A stretch of DNA of 64,000 bases, taken from Chitinophagales bacterium (GTDB lineage: Bacteria; Bacteroidota; Bacteroidia; Chitinophagales; Chitinophagaceae). Location: contig JACJXR010000001.1 of assembly GCA_020636505.1 (NCBI GenBank), positions 248,001 through 312,000 of the forward strand. Direction: 5' to 3'. Below the pieces are notes generated by a model, which saw only the letters and a list, made by a program, of their open reading frames with translations, was not told where the DNA came from and made no database searches. The position numbers and the translations under genes are program-made. Shown here piece after piece: positions 47,142-56,725 of this stretch. Position 1 is the stretch's first letter. Every line of letters starts with the position of its first letter.

Positions 47142-47172
47142 GAAGCCTATCCGAAAGGAGGGGCTTTTTTGT
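47142..47172 (+). terminator. Rho-independent terminator after the gene at 46403
   Basis: AAGCCTATCC and GGAGGGGCTT around a GAAA loop, with one mismatched region, then six T. The surrounding sequence (TAACGATAC...) is a close copy of the ahcY terminator region, so one arose from the other. Confidence 0.7.
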
Positions 47173-47230
47173 TTGCAAAAGTGGGGATCATGCTACGAGA
47201 CCTTTTAGGCAATATCAGTAGTATTACCGA

Positions 47231-47261
47231 TTGTTGTGCATATAGGGCAGGTCTACTTTTG
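47231..47261 (+). promoter_or_regulatory. Promoter in the 47.1-47.4 kb intergenic region
   Basis: TTG at 47231-47233 and TACTTTTG at 47254-47261 with a 20-bp spacer, the consensus arrangement. It would start a transcript near 47268. Confidence 0.6.
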
Positions 47262-47265
47262 TTGA

Positions 47266-47352
47266 GACAATACTGTTAGTATAACCGGATAGTAGAGTAG
47301 TAATAGTTACCCCTATTACGGGCCTACCCTTTAGTCGGGGTGGGCTTTTTTT
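47266..47352 (+). ncRNA. Candidate small RNA, about 85 nt, three stem-loops
   Basis: Downstream of the promoter at 47231-47261 the sequence can fold into ATACT/AGTAT (47270-47282), GTAATAG/CTATTAC (47300-47319) and GCCTACCC/GGGTGGGC (47322-47345); the last is followed by seven T and works as a terminator. No open frame of note lies inside. It could be a stand-alone small RNA or an attenuated leader of the gene at 47424. Confidence 0.45.
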
Positions 47353-47423
47353 GTTTTTCCTTCACATTGACTTTTTGCAATCTCACGTTATATAGATATA
47401 GCAACCTCTAAACTTCACCGCGT

Positions 47424-48014
47424 ATGAAATACCTTATTTCGTTCCTATTGTGTTGTTTCGGATTGGCCACATATGCGCAACCCTATGACAAGGCTCAACG
47501 CGACAGTATGTTGAACGTAGCCTTGTTAGAGTATAATGAGCTGATGCGTGTGACACCACTTGAAGAAAAGGGACTCATAGAAAAGTTGGAAAAAGCACCG
47601 ACTGCAAAACGCACCATAGAGTTGTATTATTCCATCGCCAACAAACACCTCTATTCAGGTGCTTTGGATAAGGCTGAAGCTTGCTTTACAGATATCATGC
47701 GGCGATACCCCAACCATTACGCATATGGTAATGCTCGTGCAGGGTTGGCGGTAATAACATTGGAGCGTGGCGATACGCTTACTGCCATACAAATGTTAGA
47801 AGCATATATAGCAGATGAGACCATGGACTTTCTATGTAAGGCCAATGACGGAGACCTGATGTTATTTGGCAATCCTGACATTCAGAGTAAGAATTACGCT
47901 TGCAGAAAATTGTTGGGTGTTTATCTATCGCTCAACCACTCTGCAGGTATTACTCGCTGTGTTAACTTAATAAATGGCAAATACTCATCTGATATAAATT
48001 GGGATACACTTTAA
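47424..48014 (+). CDS. Exported TPR-like protein
   Basis: A 196-residue protein with signal peptide MKYLISFLLCCFGLATYAQ, then an all-helical chain. A TPR-type pair is visible in HLYSGALDKAEACFTDIMRR, followed by NARAGLAVITLERGDTLTAI. It is periplasmic or outer-membrane associated. The role is unknown. It may be read from its own promoter or by read-through of the terminator at 47322-47352. Confidence 0.72.
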   Translation: MKYLISFLLCCFGLATYAQPYDKAQRDSMLNVALLEYNELMRVTPLEEKGLIEKLEKAPTAKRTIELYYSIANKHLYSGALDKAEACFTDIMRRYPNHYAYGNARAGLAVITLERGDTLTAIQMLEAYIADETMDFLCKANDGDLMLFGNPDIQSKNYACRKLLGVYLSLNHSAGITRCVNLINGKYSSDINWDTL

Positions 48015-48137
48015 AGGAGGTTTTTTATTTGTTAATGCCTGCTTATTTGCTTGTTAACGTATTGTGATTGGCATTATACAAATAGTGGTATCGCATAAAT
48101 AGATTCTTTATTTGTTCTCGATAAATAGAATTCTGCC

Positions 48138-49331
48138 ATGCAACAGGTGGGAACAAATAAGATAAACTGGCAAATAATCAATGCTCTTCGTGGGCTGACA
48201 GCACTTTATGTGGTGTTCAATCATACGCGTGGTATGATGTTTACCAACACCGCCGACTACATCGCACACGGCCACCCCAAAAGCGGATGGGCTTGGTGGG
48301 AATGGTTAAATGTTGTCATTATCCAACACGTAAACCTAAGTACCGAATCTGTAATACTATTCTTCATATTATCAGGCTTTTCAATTGCGCACAGTCTCTC
48401 AAAAAACACTTCATATAAAGCATTTCTAAAACGAAGGTTCATAAGGCTATATCCTACTTATATATTGGGTATACTGTTTGCCATATTTGCTTTTGAGGTT
48501 ATCAGGTTTGTGGCACCAGATGTTTTTTACCACCCTATGCTGGGAGAACAGCCGTTGGAAGAACATTTCCATGCATACATACATCCCATCACATTGTTGA
48601 AGAACCTCCTGTACGACCCGACGCACAACTACATCACAACACAGTATTGGAGCTTGCCGTTGGAAGTTATATTCTACCTTATCATCCCATTTTTCATTAT
48701 CCGCTTTAGGTGGTATACCGCATTTACATTTGCGTTGTATGGTATAGGATGGATGTTGAAAGGCTCTGTATATTATGATATTTTCCACGATGCTATACCA
48801 CTGCAGTTCTTCATAGATTATGGCATATACTTCTGGATAGGTGTTGTAATGTATAAACACAAAGACCGGCTGTTTCACACTTTCAAACTCAACAAGTGGA
48901 TGGTATTTGTTGCTGCACTGATAATATTTGAAGCAGCATCAATATCAAAAGCATATTTGTTCGGGCAAATACACAACAAGTATACAGGCTTCATGATGAT
49001 AGCCATATGTTATGTTTTGCTATTCGGTTTCTTAAAGCATAACATACGTATCAAATGGTTGGAGAAAATTGGCGGGTACAGCTATACACTATATGTGACT
49101 CATGCAGCAACATTGTATATCATCTGCGCAATTGCCTATAGAATAGGCCTTGGGTTCTACGACATCAGGGTAATGTATTTTTGGTACATAGGCATCTCAC
49201 TGTCGGTAATGGTAGCATATCTCCTTTATTGGGTAGCAGAACACCCCAGTACGAAATACCTGGAAAAACTTAGGAAAGCCAAACAGCCACAAACAACTGT
49301 TGAGGCGAATACACCTGCACTGCAGGCATAG
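48138..49331 (+). CDS. Acyltransferase family 3 (OafA/YrhL-like) membrane protein
   Basis: A 397-residue inner-membrane O-acyltransferase with about ten membrane helices. N-terminal motif ALRGLTALYVVFNHTRG contains the catalytic-type His; RRFIRLYPTYILG and WSLPLEVIFYLIIPFF are family marks. These enzymes acetylate or acylate sugars of LPS O-antigen, exopolysaccharide or Nod-like factors. The C-terminal tail is cytoplasmic and basic. The substrate is unknown. Confidence 0.88.
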   Translation: MQQVGTNKINWQIINALRGLTALYVVFNHTRGMMFTNTADYIAHGHPKSGWAWWEWLNVVIIQHVNLSTESVILFFILSGFSIAHSLSKNTSYKAFLKRRFIRLYPTYILGILFAIFAFEVIRFVAPDVFYHPMLGEQPLEEHFHAYIHPITLLKNLLYDPTHNYITTQYWSLPLEVIFYLIIPFFIIRFRWYTAFTFALYGIGWMLKGSVYYDIFHDAIPLQFFIDYGIYFWIGVVMYKHKDRLFHTFKLNKWMVFVAALIIFEAASISKAYLFGQIHNKYTGFMMIAICYVLLFGFLKHNIRIKWLEKIGGYSYTLYVTHAATLYIICAIAYRIGLGFYDIRVMYFWYIGISLSVMVAYLLYWVAEHPSTKYLEKLRKAKQPQTTVEANTPALQA

Positions 49332-49350
49332 CAGTTACGGCAACCGGGGG

Positions 49351-50019
49351 TTACAACAGATACCAGTATGCAGCCAACTGCACCAATATGCCCAACACAT
49401 AACCACTCCATATCTCGAATTGAGTATGTGCTCCTAATAATAACCTCGCAGTACCACTGAATCCGGCTACAACTATTGCTGCGATCAAGGGTATGGTCAT
49501 ATCCACGGGGCTCATTATGATAAGCACTGTCAAAAAACCGAGCATACCGCCTGCAGCCATTGTATGCATACTTATTTTGAAGAAAATGCTGCATACGAAC
49601 AACACTATCAGTCCCCAATAAGAACCTTTGAACAGCACCTGCATTATCAGTGGTGCATCCGTGTTCTTAAACACATGGCTTACCCACCAGTAACATATCA
49701 TGGTCCACAACAGGGGAATGATACGCTCCTTTTGCGTACGCATGAATATACTCTTGATAAAGCCAAGCCCTTTCAACAGTAACACAACCAACAGCGGAAA
49801 AAAGACCGTGATCAATGCAACACGCGCAAACACCATCTGCAAATCGGTACCCTTATACTTCACAAAACTTATTGGGCTGACATAATACAATGTACCCAAC
49901 AATATCAATGGCATGAATATAGGGTGTAGCAGATATGACACGAACTTTGCCAATACACGCAACATCTTATTCTCTGTACCTCGTTGAGGCTCTGTCTGTA
50001 TTACTTCTTCTGTACTCAT
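49351..50019 (-). CDS. PAP2-like membrane protein
   Basis: 222 residues from the ATG at 50019, which overlaps the metH stop by 1 nt (TAATG), so translation is probably coupled. About six membrane helices. The segments KISMHTMAAGG and TARLLLGAHTQFEIWSGYVL resemble motifs 2 and 3 of type 2 phosphatidate phosphatases but are not exact (no PSGH, no final Asp), so phosphatase activity is doubtful. It is the last gene of the pnuC-metH run. Confidence 0.7.
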   Translation of the reverse strand: MSTEEVIQTEPQRGTENKMLRVLAKFVSYLLHPIFMPLILLGTLYYVSPISFVKYKGTDLQMVFARVALITVFFPLLVVLLLKGLGFIKSIFMRTQKERIIPLLWTMICYWWVSHVFKNTDAPLIMQVLFKGSYWGLIVLFVCSIFFKISMHTMAAGGMLGFLTVLIIMSPVDMTIPLIAAIVVAGFSGTARLLLGAHTQFEIWSGYVLGILVQLAAYWYLL

Positions 50020-52703
50020 TACCCTTCCAATATCGGTGACAGCCACTTGGTGGCCTCATTAATACTCATTCCTTTTCGGTGTGCATAATCCTCAAGCTGA
50101 TCGTTCATGATCTTACCCACACCAAAATATTTGCTTTCAGGATGACTGAAATACCATCCGCACACAGATGCAGCAGGGTACATGGCCAACGATTCCGTCA
50201 GCTGAATGCCTGCCACTTCAGTTGCGTTCAACAGCTTGAACAGTTTGTGCTTTTCTGTATGGTCCGGACAAGCAGGATAACCCGGTGCCGGACGTATACC
50301 TTTATACTGTTCTTTTATCAACTCTTCATTACTCAATGTCTCATCCTTTGCGTAGCCCCAATACTCTGTACGAGTACGCTTGTGCAATACTTCCGCAAAT
50401 GCTTCCGCCAATCTATCCGCCAATGCCTGCAGCATTATCTTATTGTAGTCGTCGTGATTATCTATAAACCTTTGAAGGTGCGGCTCAATACCGTGTATGC
50501 TCACTGCAAACGCTCCCATATGGTCTACACCTTTCTCGATAGGACGTATATAGTCCGCCAATGAGAAGTTGGGTTGACCGGCAGCTTTTTTCTGTTGCTG
50601 ACGAAGCATTTCCAAAAATGCCAATTCATGGCCTTTATCATCTTTCAGCTCTATGGTATCTGCACCTACTTTATGCGCCTGCCAAAACCCGATAACTCCT
50701 ATTGCGGTCAGCCACTGCTCTTCTATTATCTTATCAAGCATGGCATTGGCATCGTCGAAGAGCTTTGTAGCTTCTGCACCGGCATGTTCATCTTGCAATA
50801 TTGCGGGATACTTACCCTTCATCTCCCAAGCAATGAAGAATGGGTTCCAATCTATATACTCGCGTATCTCATTCAGGTCGTGGTCAACAAATTCTTTCCT
50901 TCCTGTAAAGGTCGGCACAGGTGGCGTATAACCATCCCAATCAATTGGTGTGGCATTCTTCTGCGCATCTTTGAAACCCACATACTGCTTATGGCTCTGC
51001 TTGCCTGCAAAGTCTTCGCGCAACTTTTGATATTCTTCGTTGATGCCTTTTAAGAATTCTTCTTTACTTCCATCTTTCTTCAACAGGTTACCGGCAACGG
51101 TCACACTACGACTGGCATCCAACACATGCACCACACCATTTCCATACTGCTCCGCTATTTTAACAGCGGTATGCGTACGTGATGTTGTGGCACCTCCTAT
51201 CAACAAAGGTTGCTGCATATTGCGACGCTTCATCTCTTTGGCTATATGCACCATCTCATCGAGCGACGGCGTTATCAACCCACTCAACCCGATGATGTCC
51301 ACATCTTCTTTTTCTGCAGTATCCAATATCTTATCGGCAGGCACCATCACACCAAGGTCTATCACCTCGTAGCCGTTGCAGCCAAGTACCACACCTACGA
51401 TATTCTTACCTATATCATGCACATCACCCTTAACGGTAGCCATCAATATTTTGGCGGCACCGCCTTTTTCAGGTTGTGGATTGTTCTTTTTCTCTTCTTC
51501 AATGAACGGGAACAAGTACGCCACACTCTTCTTCATCACACGTGCACTTTTTACCACCTGTGGTAAAAACATCTTACCGCTACCAAACAGGTCACCCACA
51601 ACATTCATACCATCCATCAACGGACCCTCAATCACGTGCAGCGGTTTATCATATTGTTGGCGCGCTTCTTCTGTATCTTCTTCTATGTAATCGGTAATAC
51701 CTCTTACCAATGAATGACGAAGTCTTTCTTGCACTGTTCCGTTACGCCATTCGTCGGTCTTCTTCTCGGTCTTATCTTTTTGCTTAACCGTATCTGCGAA
51801 TGCCAATAGTCTTTCGGTGGCATCATCGCTGCGATTGAGTATCACATCTTCGCAAAGGTCTTTCAGCTGAGGCTCTATCTCATCATATATCTGCAACTGC
51901 CCTGCATTCACAATACCCATATCCATACCTGCTCGTATGGCATGATACAGAAACACACTGTGCATCGCTTCGCGTACCACATCATTTCCTCTGAAGGAGA
52001 ATGACACGTTACTTACACCACCACTCACTTTCACCAACGGCATTTTTTGTTTGATGATTCGTGTGGCTTCTATAAAATCGAGTGCATAGCTGTTGTGTTC
52101 TTCTATACCGGTAGCTATGGCAAAGATGTTGGGATCGAAAATGATGTCTTGCGGATGAAAGCCAACCTGCTCAGTCAGAATTTTATATGCACGCTCGCAT
52201 ATATCCACTCTGCGTTGTAGCGTGTCTGCCTGTCCTTTTTCATCGAATGCCATCACCACCACCGATGCACCGAAGCTGTAACATATATGTGCTTGCTCCA
52301 AAAACTTCTCTTCACCTTCTTTCAAGGATATGGAGTTCACCACACATTTACCTTGAATACATTTCAAGCCCGCTTCGATTATCTCAAACTTCGATGAATC
52401 GAGCATGATGGGAATCTTGGCAATATCCGGCTCTGCTTGCAGTAGGTTAATGAATTTGGTCATGACCTTCACCCCGTCCAACAGCGCATCGTCCATGTTC
52501 ACATCCAATATCTGCGCTCCGTTCTCCACCTGATGCCTTGCCACAGACAATGCCTCTTCGTACTGTTCTTCACGTATCAGCCTGGCAAACTTACGAGAGC
52601 CCGTTACGTTGGTACGCTCACCTACATTGACAAAGTTGCTGTCGGGCCTAACCACCAATGGCTCAAGTCCGCTAAGCTTCAAATATGTTCTGCTATCGGT
52701 CAT
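50019..52703 (-). CDS. metH: Cobalamin-dependent methionine synthase lacking the homocysteine domain
   Basis: 894 residues with three of the four MetH parts. Pterin (methyl-tetrahydrofolate) domain from the N-terminus (FVNVGERTNVTGSRKFARLI). Cobalamin cap and binding domains, with the lower-ligand motif DVHDIGKNIVG near 430 and VIDLGVMVP. Activation domain with AdoMet-binding features (IRPAPGYPACPDHTEKHKLF) near the end. Full-length MetH is about 1230 residues and begins with a homocysteine S-methyltransferase domain of about 330; that domain is absent and ligA lies upstream, so it must be encoded elsewhere, as in other Bacteroidota with split MetH. No cobalamin riboswitch is visible in the 63-nt gap. 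Confidence 0.95.
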   Translation of the reverse strand: MTDSRTYLKLSGLEPLVVRPDSNFVNVGERTNVTGSRKFARLIREEQYEEALSVARHQVENGAQILDVNMDDALLDGVKVMTKFINLLQAEPDIAKIPIMLDSSKFEIIEAGLKCIQGKCVVNSISLKEGEEKFLEQAHICYSFGASVVVMAFDEKGQADTLQRRVDICERAYKILTEQVGFHPQDIIFDPNIFAIATGIEEHNSYALDFIEATRIIKQKMPLVKVSGGVSNVSFSFRGNDVVREAMHSVFLYHAIRAGMDMGIVNAGQLQIYDEIEPQLKDLCEDVILNRSDDATERLLAFADTVKQKDKTEKKTDEWRNGTVQERLRHSLVRGITDYIEEDTEEARQQYDKPLHVIEGPLMDGMNVVGDLFGSGKMFLPQVVKSARVMKKSVAYLFPFIEEEKKNNPQPEKGGAAKILMATVKGDVHDIGKNIVGVVLGCNGYEVIDLGVMVPADKILDTAEKEDVDIIGLSGLITPSLDEMVHIAKEMKRRNMQQPLLIGGATTSRTHTAVKIAEQYGNGVVHVLDASRSVTVAGNLLKKDGSKEEFLKGINEEYQKLREDFAGKQSHKQYVGFKDAQKNATPIDWDGYTPPVPTFTGRKEFVDHDLNEIREYIDWNPFFIAWEMKGKYPAILQDEHAGAEATKLFDDANAMLDKIIEEQWLTAIGVIGFWQAHKVGADTIELKDDKGHELAFLEMLRQQQKKAAGQPNFSLADYIRPIEKGVDHMGAFAVSIHGIEPHLQRFIDNHDDYNKIMLQALADRLAEAFAEVLHKRTRTEYWGYAKDETLSNEELIKEQYKGIRPAPGYPACPDHTEKHKLFKLLNATEVAGIQLTESLAMYPAASVCGWYFSHPESKYFGVGKIMNDQLEDYAHRKGMSINEATKWLSPILEG

Positions 52704-52766
52704 GAAATCTTCTGCAATAATGCGTGCAAAGGTAGTGCAGAAGGGCTAATTATCCTTATTTATTGC

Positions 52767-54857
52767 CTATTGCAGCATTTCCAGGAACTCATCTTCGGTC
52801 AGGATGGTTACAGTGCCAAGTTTTTTGGCTTTTTCCAGCTTGGAACCCGCATCAGCACCTACCACCAAGTAGTCTAATTTACTGCTTACACCACCCAGCT
52901 TTTTACCGCCACGAGCTTCCACCATTTCCTCTGCCTCACTACGTTTGAATTTGGTTAAAGTACCTGTAAACAAGAAGGTCTTGCCCTCCAGTACGCCACC
53001 CGCTTTCTTGTTACCGTAAAGCTTGTTCTCGAGACTAAGGCCTGCCTGCTCCAACTCATCCAACATATGCAGGTTGTCCTCATTTCTAAAGAACTGCACC
53101 ACTGACGAGGCCACTTTGGGCCCTACATCCTCAAGCGAGGAGAGTTTTTCTTCGTCCCAATCTTTTAGATCTTTCAAATTTTGTACAGCACTTGCCAATG
53201 TCTTGGCGGTCGTCTCCCCTACATATCGGATGCCCAGCCCGAATATCACTCTATTCAGCGGCTGCTCTTTTGACTTTTCAATGGCATCTTGCAAGTTGTT
53301 TACAGATTTTTCCTTAAAGCCTTCTAAAGCCAATACTGCAGACCAATCTATTTTGTATACACCCGGTATATCTTTCAGCATCTCAAGCTCATAGAACTTA
53401 CGAATATTTGAATCTCCGAGATTACGTATATCCATCGCACTCTTACTTGCAAAGTGTATGATACGCTCCACAACCTGTGCTGCACAATTGATGTTCACAC
53501 ACCTCCATACTGCCTCACCTTCAGGGCGCTCCAACTTATCGTTACATACAGGGCATGTTGTAGGGAATATTATTTCTTCTTCACTTCCGGTACGTAGTTC
53601 GGGAAGTGACTTCACTATATACGGTATCACATCTCCTGCACGCTCAACAAGAACAGTATCTCCGATACGCAGGTCTTTCTCACGTACCACATCTTCGTTG
53701 AAAAGAGATATCGAACTGACCGTTACACCACCGATAGGTGTCGGTTCTATCTTGGCAACCGGTGTAATTGCTCCTGTACGTCCTACCTGATAATCTACAT
53801 CTAACAACTTACTTGTTGCCTGTCTTGCCTTAAACTTATAGGCCACAGCCCAACGTGGGTGATGCGATGTCATACCCATTTTGTCCTGCATCTCAAAGTC
53901 GTTCACCTTCACCACAAGTCCATCCACTTCAAATGGCAAGTCGTCCCTACGTTGCTCAAACTCTGCACAAAACGCTATCACCTCGTCTATGTTCTTACAC
54001 ACTTTCATCTCCTTTACAGGAGTAGGGAACCCTGCGTTGTACAACCACTGCAAAGCATCGTAGTGTGTATGCAATGAGCTCGGCACTTCTTGTCCTTCAA
54101 CTAATGTATAGTCACTTATATGATAAACGATGGCACTTAGCTTACGCTTCACCACTTCTTGCGGGTCCAATATTCTAAGCGTACCCGATGCAGCATTTCT
54201 TGGGTTCGCCAATGGTGCCAAACCTTCTGCGGCACGCTGTTCATTGAATTTCGCGAACACATCTTTATGTATCACCACCTCTCCACGTATCTCTACCTGT
54301 GTGATGCCCGATTCAACAAACTTGGCAGACAAAGGCAAAGAGCGAATTAGTTTTGCATTCACTGTTATATCCTCACCCTGTACACCATCACCACGTGTAG
54401 CACCACGAACCAATTGGCCGTTCTCATATATCAATGAGATACTTGCACCGTCATATTTAGGCTCAACACAATATTCTATATTATCAGTACCGGCAAATTC
54501 TTTGCAACGTTTATCCCAATCGTACAGATCATCAGCATTGTAAGTGTTGTCCAAGCTAAGCATCGGTACAAGATGGTTCACCGTCGGAAACTTCTCACTC
54601 AATCCTTGTGCCACACGTTGTGTGGGAGAATCTTCCGTAATCAGTTCCGGATATTTTGCTTCGAGGTTTTTCAGTTGTTTGAAAAGTGTATCGTACTCCA
54701 CATCCGCCAACACAGGCTCGTCCTCTATATAGTATTTACGGTCTGCGAAATTGATCACCTCACGCAACGGCTCTATACTACCCTTATCCTCTCCATCCTT
54801 TTTCAGTAAGTTTTTTGCTAGCTCGTATAGTCGCTGCTCGTCCTGCTTTGTGTACAT
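52767..54857 (-). CDS. ligA: NAD-dependent DNA ligase
   Basis: Seals nicks in replication and repair, using NAD as adenylate donor. 696 residues from the ATG at 54857 (MYTKQDEQRLYELAKNLL); the longer frame overlaps the upstream gene. Adenylated Lys is in CVEPKYDGASI near 113. OB-fold, four-Cys zinc finger (TCPVCNDKLERPEG and RCVNINCAAQ), helix-hairpin-helix region, and BRCT domain at the C-terminus (LEGKTFLFTGTLTKFKRSEA). Upstream neighbour is the Sua5-type gene, 23 nt away. Confidence 0.96.
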   Translation of the reverse strand: MYTKQDEQRLYELAKNLLKKDGEDKGSIEPLREVINFADRKYYIEDEPVLADVEYDTLFKQLKNLEAKYPELITEDSPTQRVAQGLSEKFPTVNHLVPMLSLDNTYNADDLYDWDKRCKEFAGTDNIEYCVEPKYDGASISLIYENGQLVRGATRGDGVQGEDITVNAKLIRSLPLSAKFVESGITQVEIRGEVVIHKDVFAKFNEQRAAEGLAPLANPRNAASGTLRILDPQEVVKRKLSAIVYHISDYTLVEGQEVPSSLHTHYDALQWLYNAGFPTPVKEMKVCKNIDEVIAFCAEFEQRRDDLPFEVDGLVVKVNDFEMQDKMGMTSHHPRWAVAYKFKARQATSKLLDVDYQVGRTGAITPVAKIEPTPIGGVTVSSISLFNEDVVREKDLRIGDTVLVERAGDVIPYIVKSLPELRTGSEEEIIFPTTCPVCNDKLERPEGEAVWRCVNINCAAQVVERIIHFASKSAMDIRNLGDSNIRKFYELEMLKDIPGVYKIDWSAVLALEGFKEKSVNNLQDAIEKSKEQPLNRVIFGLGIRYVGETTAKTLASAVQNLKDLKDWDEEKLSSLEDVGPKVASSVVQFFRNEDNLHMLDELEQAGLSLENKLYGNKKAGGVLEGKTFLFTGTLTKFKRSEAEEMVEARGGKKLGGVSSKLDYLVVGADAGSKLEKAKKLGTVTILTEDEFLEMLQ

Positions 54858-54880
54858 TCTACAAAGAAAATATGTTTGAA

Positions 54881-55501
54881 TTAAATCAGTAATGTTCGCC
54901 AATCACCGGCACCTTCACGTATCATTTCGTGCGTACCTGAGGTGCAATCTATAATTGTGGATGCTTCAAGATGTCCGTGTCCTCCATCTATCACTATATC
55001 CACCAATTTTTCAAAATGCTCGTACATCATCTCGGGGTCCGTATAGTATTCAACATCCTCGTCAGTAGGTAAAGAAGTACTCATAATGGGGTTGCCCAAC
55101 TGCTCTACTATCATCCTACAAATATTATTGTCAGGCACACGAATACCCACAGTATCCTTTTTCGTCTTCAACATTTTAGGCACTTGTTTCGAAGCATTCA
55201 AGATGAATGTATATGGTCCCGGCAATGCTGTCTTCAATAATCTGAAGGTGGGAGTATCGATACTTTTTGTGTAGTCTGAAATATGACTCAAATCGGAACA
55301 CACAAAAGAGAAGTTGGCTTTCTTGGGGTCAACACCTTTTATGCGTGCCACACGCTCCACCGCCTTTTGATTATATATATCACAGCCTATACCGTAGATG
55401 GTATCCGTAGGATATATGATAACACCTCCTGAGCGCAACACATCCACCACCTGCGATATGAGTCGCGGTTGCGGATCGTCGGGGTGAATGTGTACCAGCA
55501 T
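54881..55501 (-). CDS. L-threonylcarbamoyladenylate synthase (Sua5/YrdC family)
   Basis: 206 residues. Makes threonylcarbamoyl-AMP from Thr, bicarbonate and ATP for the t6A37 modification of tRNAs reading ANN codons. Visible: the N-terminal GGVIIYPTDTIYGIGCDIYN, the KxR-type KGVDPKKANFSFVC, and the PGPYTFIL core. The extra Sua5 C-terminal domain is absent, so this is the YrdC-like (TsaC) short form. It follows the nadR-type gene by 12 nt. Confidence 0.9.
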   Translation of the reverse strand: MLVHIHPDDPQPRLISQVVDVLRSGGVIIYPTDTIYGIGCDIYNQKAVERVARIKGVDPKKANFSFVCSDLSHISDYTKSIDTPTFRLLKTALPGPYTFILNASKQVPKMLKTKKDTVGIRVPDNNICRMIVEQLGNPIMSTSLPTDEDVEYYTDPEMMYEHFEKLVDIVIDGGHGHLEASTIIDCTSGTHEMIREGAGDWRTLLI

Positions 55502-55513
55502 AGTTTAAAATTA

Positions 55514-56041
55514 CTATTTCAAATGTTCATCTATTGCATCCATGGCTATTTTAAGCCGTTCTTCATGAGCACCACGTACATCAACCCACGGCACACCTGA
55601 ATTTTGAACAATATCTCTGTATAAGTTATAAAAGTAAGATCGCTCTTCAGGCTTCGGATGCTCACGTAATGGATCGTCTTGCCATTCCACATCTATATAT
55701 GTCAGCAAATAGAGGTCATATTTACGTTCTGCAATTTGCTCCAATATCCACTTGTCACACCTTCCGTACTTGGCATTACTCCAAACTTTTATCACATGAA
55801 GGTCGGTATCGCACACAAGATATTCGCTCGCTGCATTTACCGATTCATCTTCCGAAGCCAATTGACCTTTTGCGATCTCTATTAAGTCCTCTTCTGTATA
55901 GTCTTTACCCAACCACTCCAAATACTGTCGAGCATACTCTTTCACCCACACTGTTTTCAACTCATTCGCCATAGCATCACTTAGTGTGCTTTTCCCTGTT
56001 GATTCAGGGCCGATGACCACTATTTTCTTCACATCATTCAT
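55514..56041 (-). CDS. NadR-type nicotinamide riboside kinase
   Basis: 175 residues from the ATG at 56041. P-loop GPESTGKSTLSD at the start, then WVKEYARQYLEWLG and the DTDLHVIKVW segment, typical of the kinase domain of NadR; the NMN adenylyltransferase and HTH parts of enterobacterial NadR are absent. It converts nicotinamide riboside to NMN. Its first bases overlap the end of pnuC by 8 nt, which ties transporter and kinase together: PnuC takes up the riboside and the kinase traps it. Confidence 0.88.
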   Translation of the reverse strand: MNDVKKIVVIGPESTGKSTLSDAMANELKTVWVKEYARQYLEWLGKDYTEEDLIEIAKGQLASEDESVNAASEYLVCDTDLHVIKVWSNAKYGRCDKWILEQIAERKYDLYLLTYIDVEWQDDPLREHPKPEERSYFYNLYRDIVQNSGVPWVDVRGAHEERLKIAMDAIDEHLK

Positions 56042-56648
56042 GTTGCAAACAATAAAGCTTCCTCCATCTGAAATATCCGAATACCGCCACAACAAACAAA
56101 ATCAAAGTGAGTACTGCTGTCAACGGTATGCCTTTGTATATCAATAAAGGTATGGCTATGGCATTGGAGATGTTCAACAATATCCAGTTCTCTATTTTAT
56201 GTTTGGCCAACAACCACATTCCCGCCCATGCAAACGAAGTAACAATGGCATCCAGAACAGGTACTGTCGAATCGGTATAATATCGCAGCACCATGTACAG
56301 TAGCACGTAACCTCCCACTACAATACCTGCCGTTACCATCCAATCCTTGGCATTGTTTTGCGTAATGGCTGTTGCATTCATATTCTCTTTGTTATTGCTC
56401 CATCGCAACCAACCATACACACTCATAATAAGGTAATATCCATTCAGCAATGTTTCGGCATACAAGCCCACACTCATCATTATATACACATACAATGCAG
56501 TACTGATTATACCTGTTGGATATAGCAACATATTGTTGCGATTAGCCAACACCACACTTACAACTCCAAAAACAACGGCCACAGCTTCCAAGAATGTGGT
56601 TTCCTGCATTTGACCAAGAAAAAGTTCTGTATACTCCTGTATTGTCAT
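56034..56648 (-). CDS. pnuC: Nicotinamide riboside transporter PnuC
   Basis: 204 residues with about seven membrane helices; motifs LEAVAVVFGVVSVVLANRNN near the N-terminus and GYYLIMSVYGWLRW are those of PnuC. PnuC proteins carry nicotinamide riboside by facilitated diffusion; relatives (PnuT, PnuX) carry thiamine or riboflavin. The overlapping NadR-type kinase argues for riboside. First gene of the run pnuC-nadR-Sua5-ligA-metH-PAP2. Confidence 0.9.
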   Translation of the reverse strand: MTIQEYTELFLGQMQETTFLEAVAVVFGVVSVVLANRNNMLLYPTGIISTALYVYIMMSVGLYAETLLNGYYLIMSVYGWLRWSNNKENMNATAITQNNAKDWMVTAGIVVGGYVLLYMVLRYYTDSTVPVLDAIVTSFAWAGMWLLAKHKIENWILLNISNAIAIPLLIYKGIPLTAVLTLILFVVAVFGYFRWRKLYCLQHE

Positions 56649-56725
56649 GAAACAACAAAAATAGTACGCATACGTTATATGCCAGTACTATTCTACTTAA
56701 CTTTATTTGATATCAACAACTATTC

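Noticed and set aside
56034..56648. Thiamine transporter PnuT
   Set aside because: No thiamine gene or TPP riboswitch is near, while a NadR-type kinase gene overlaps it.
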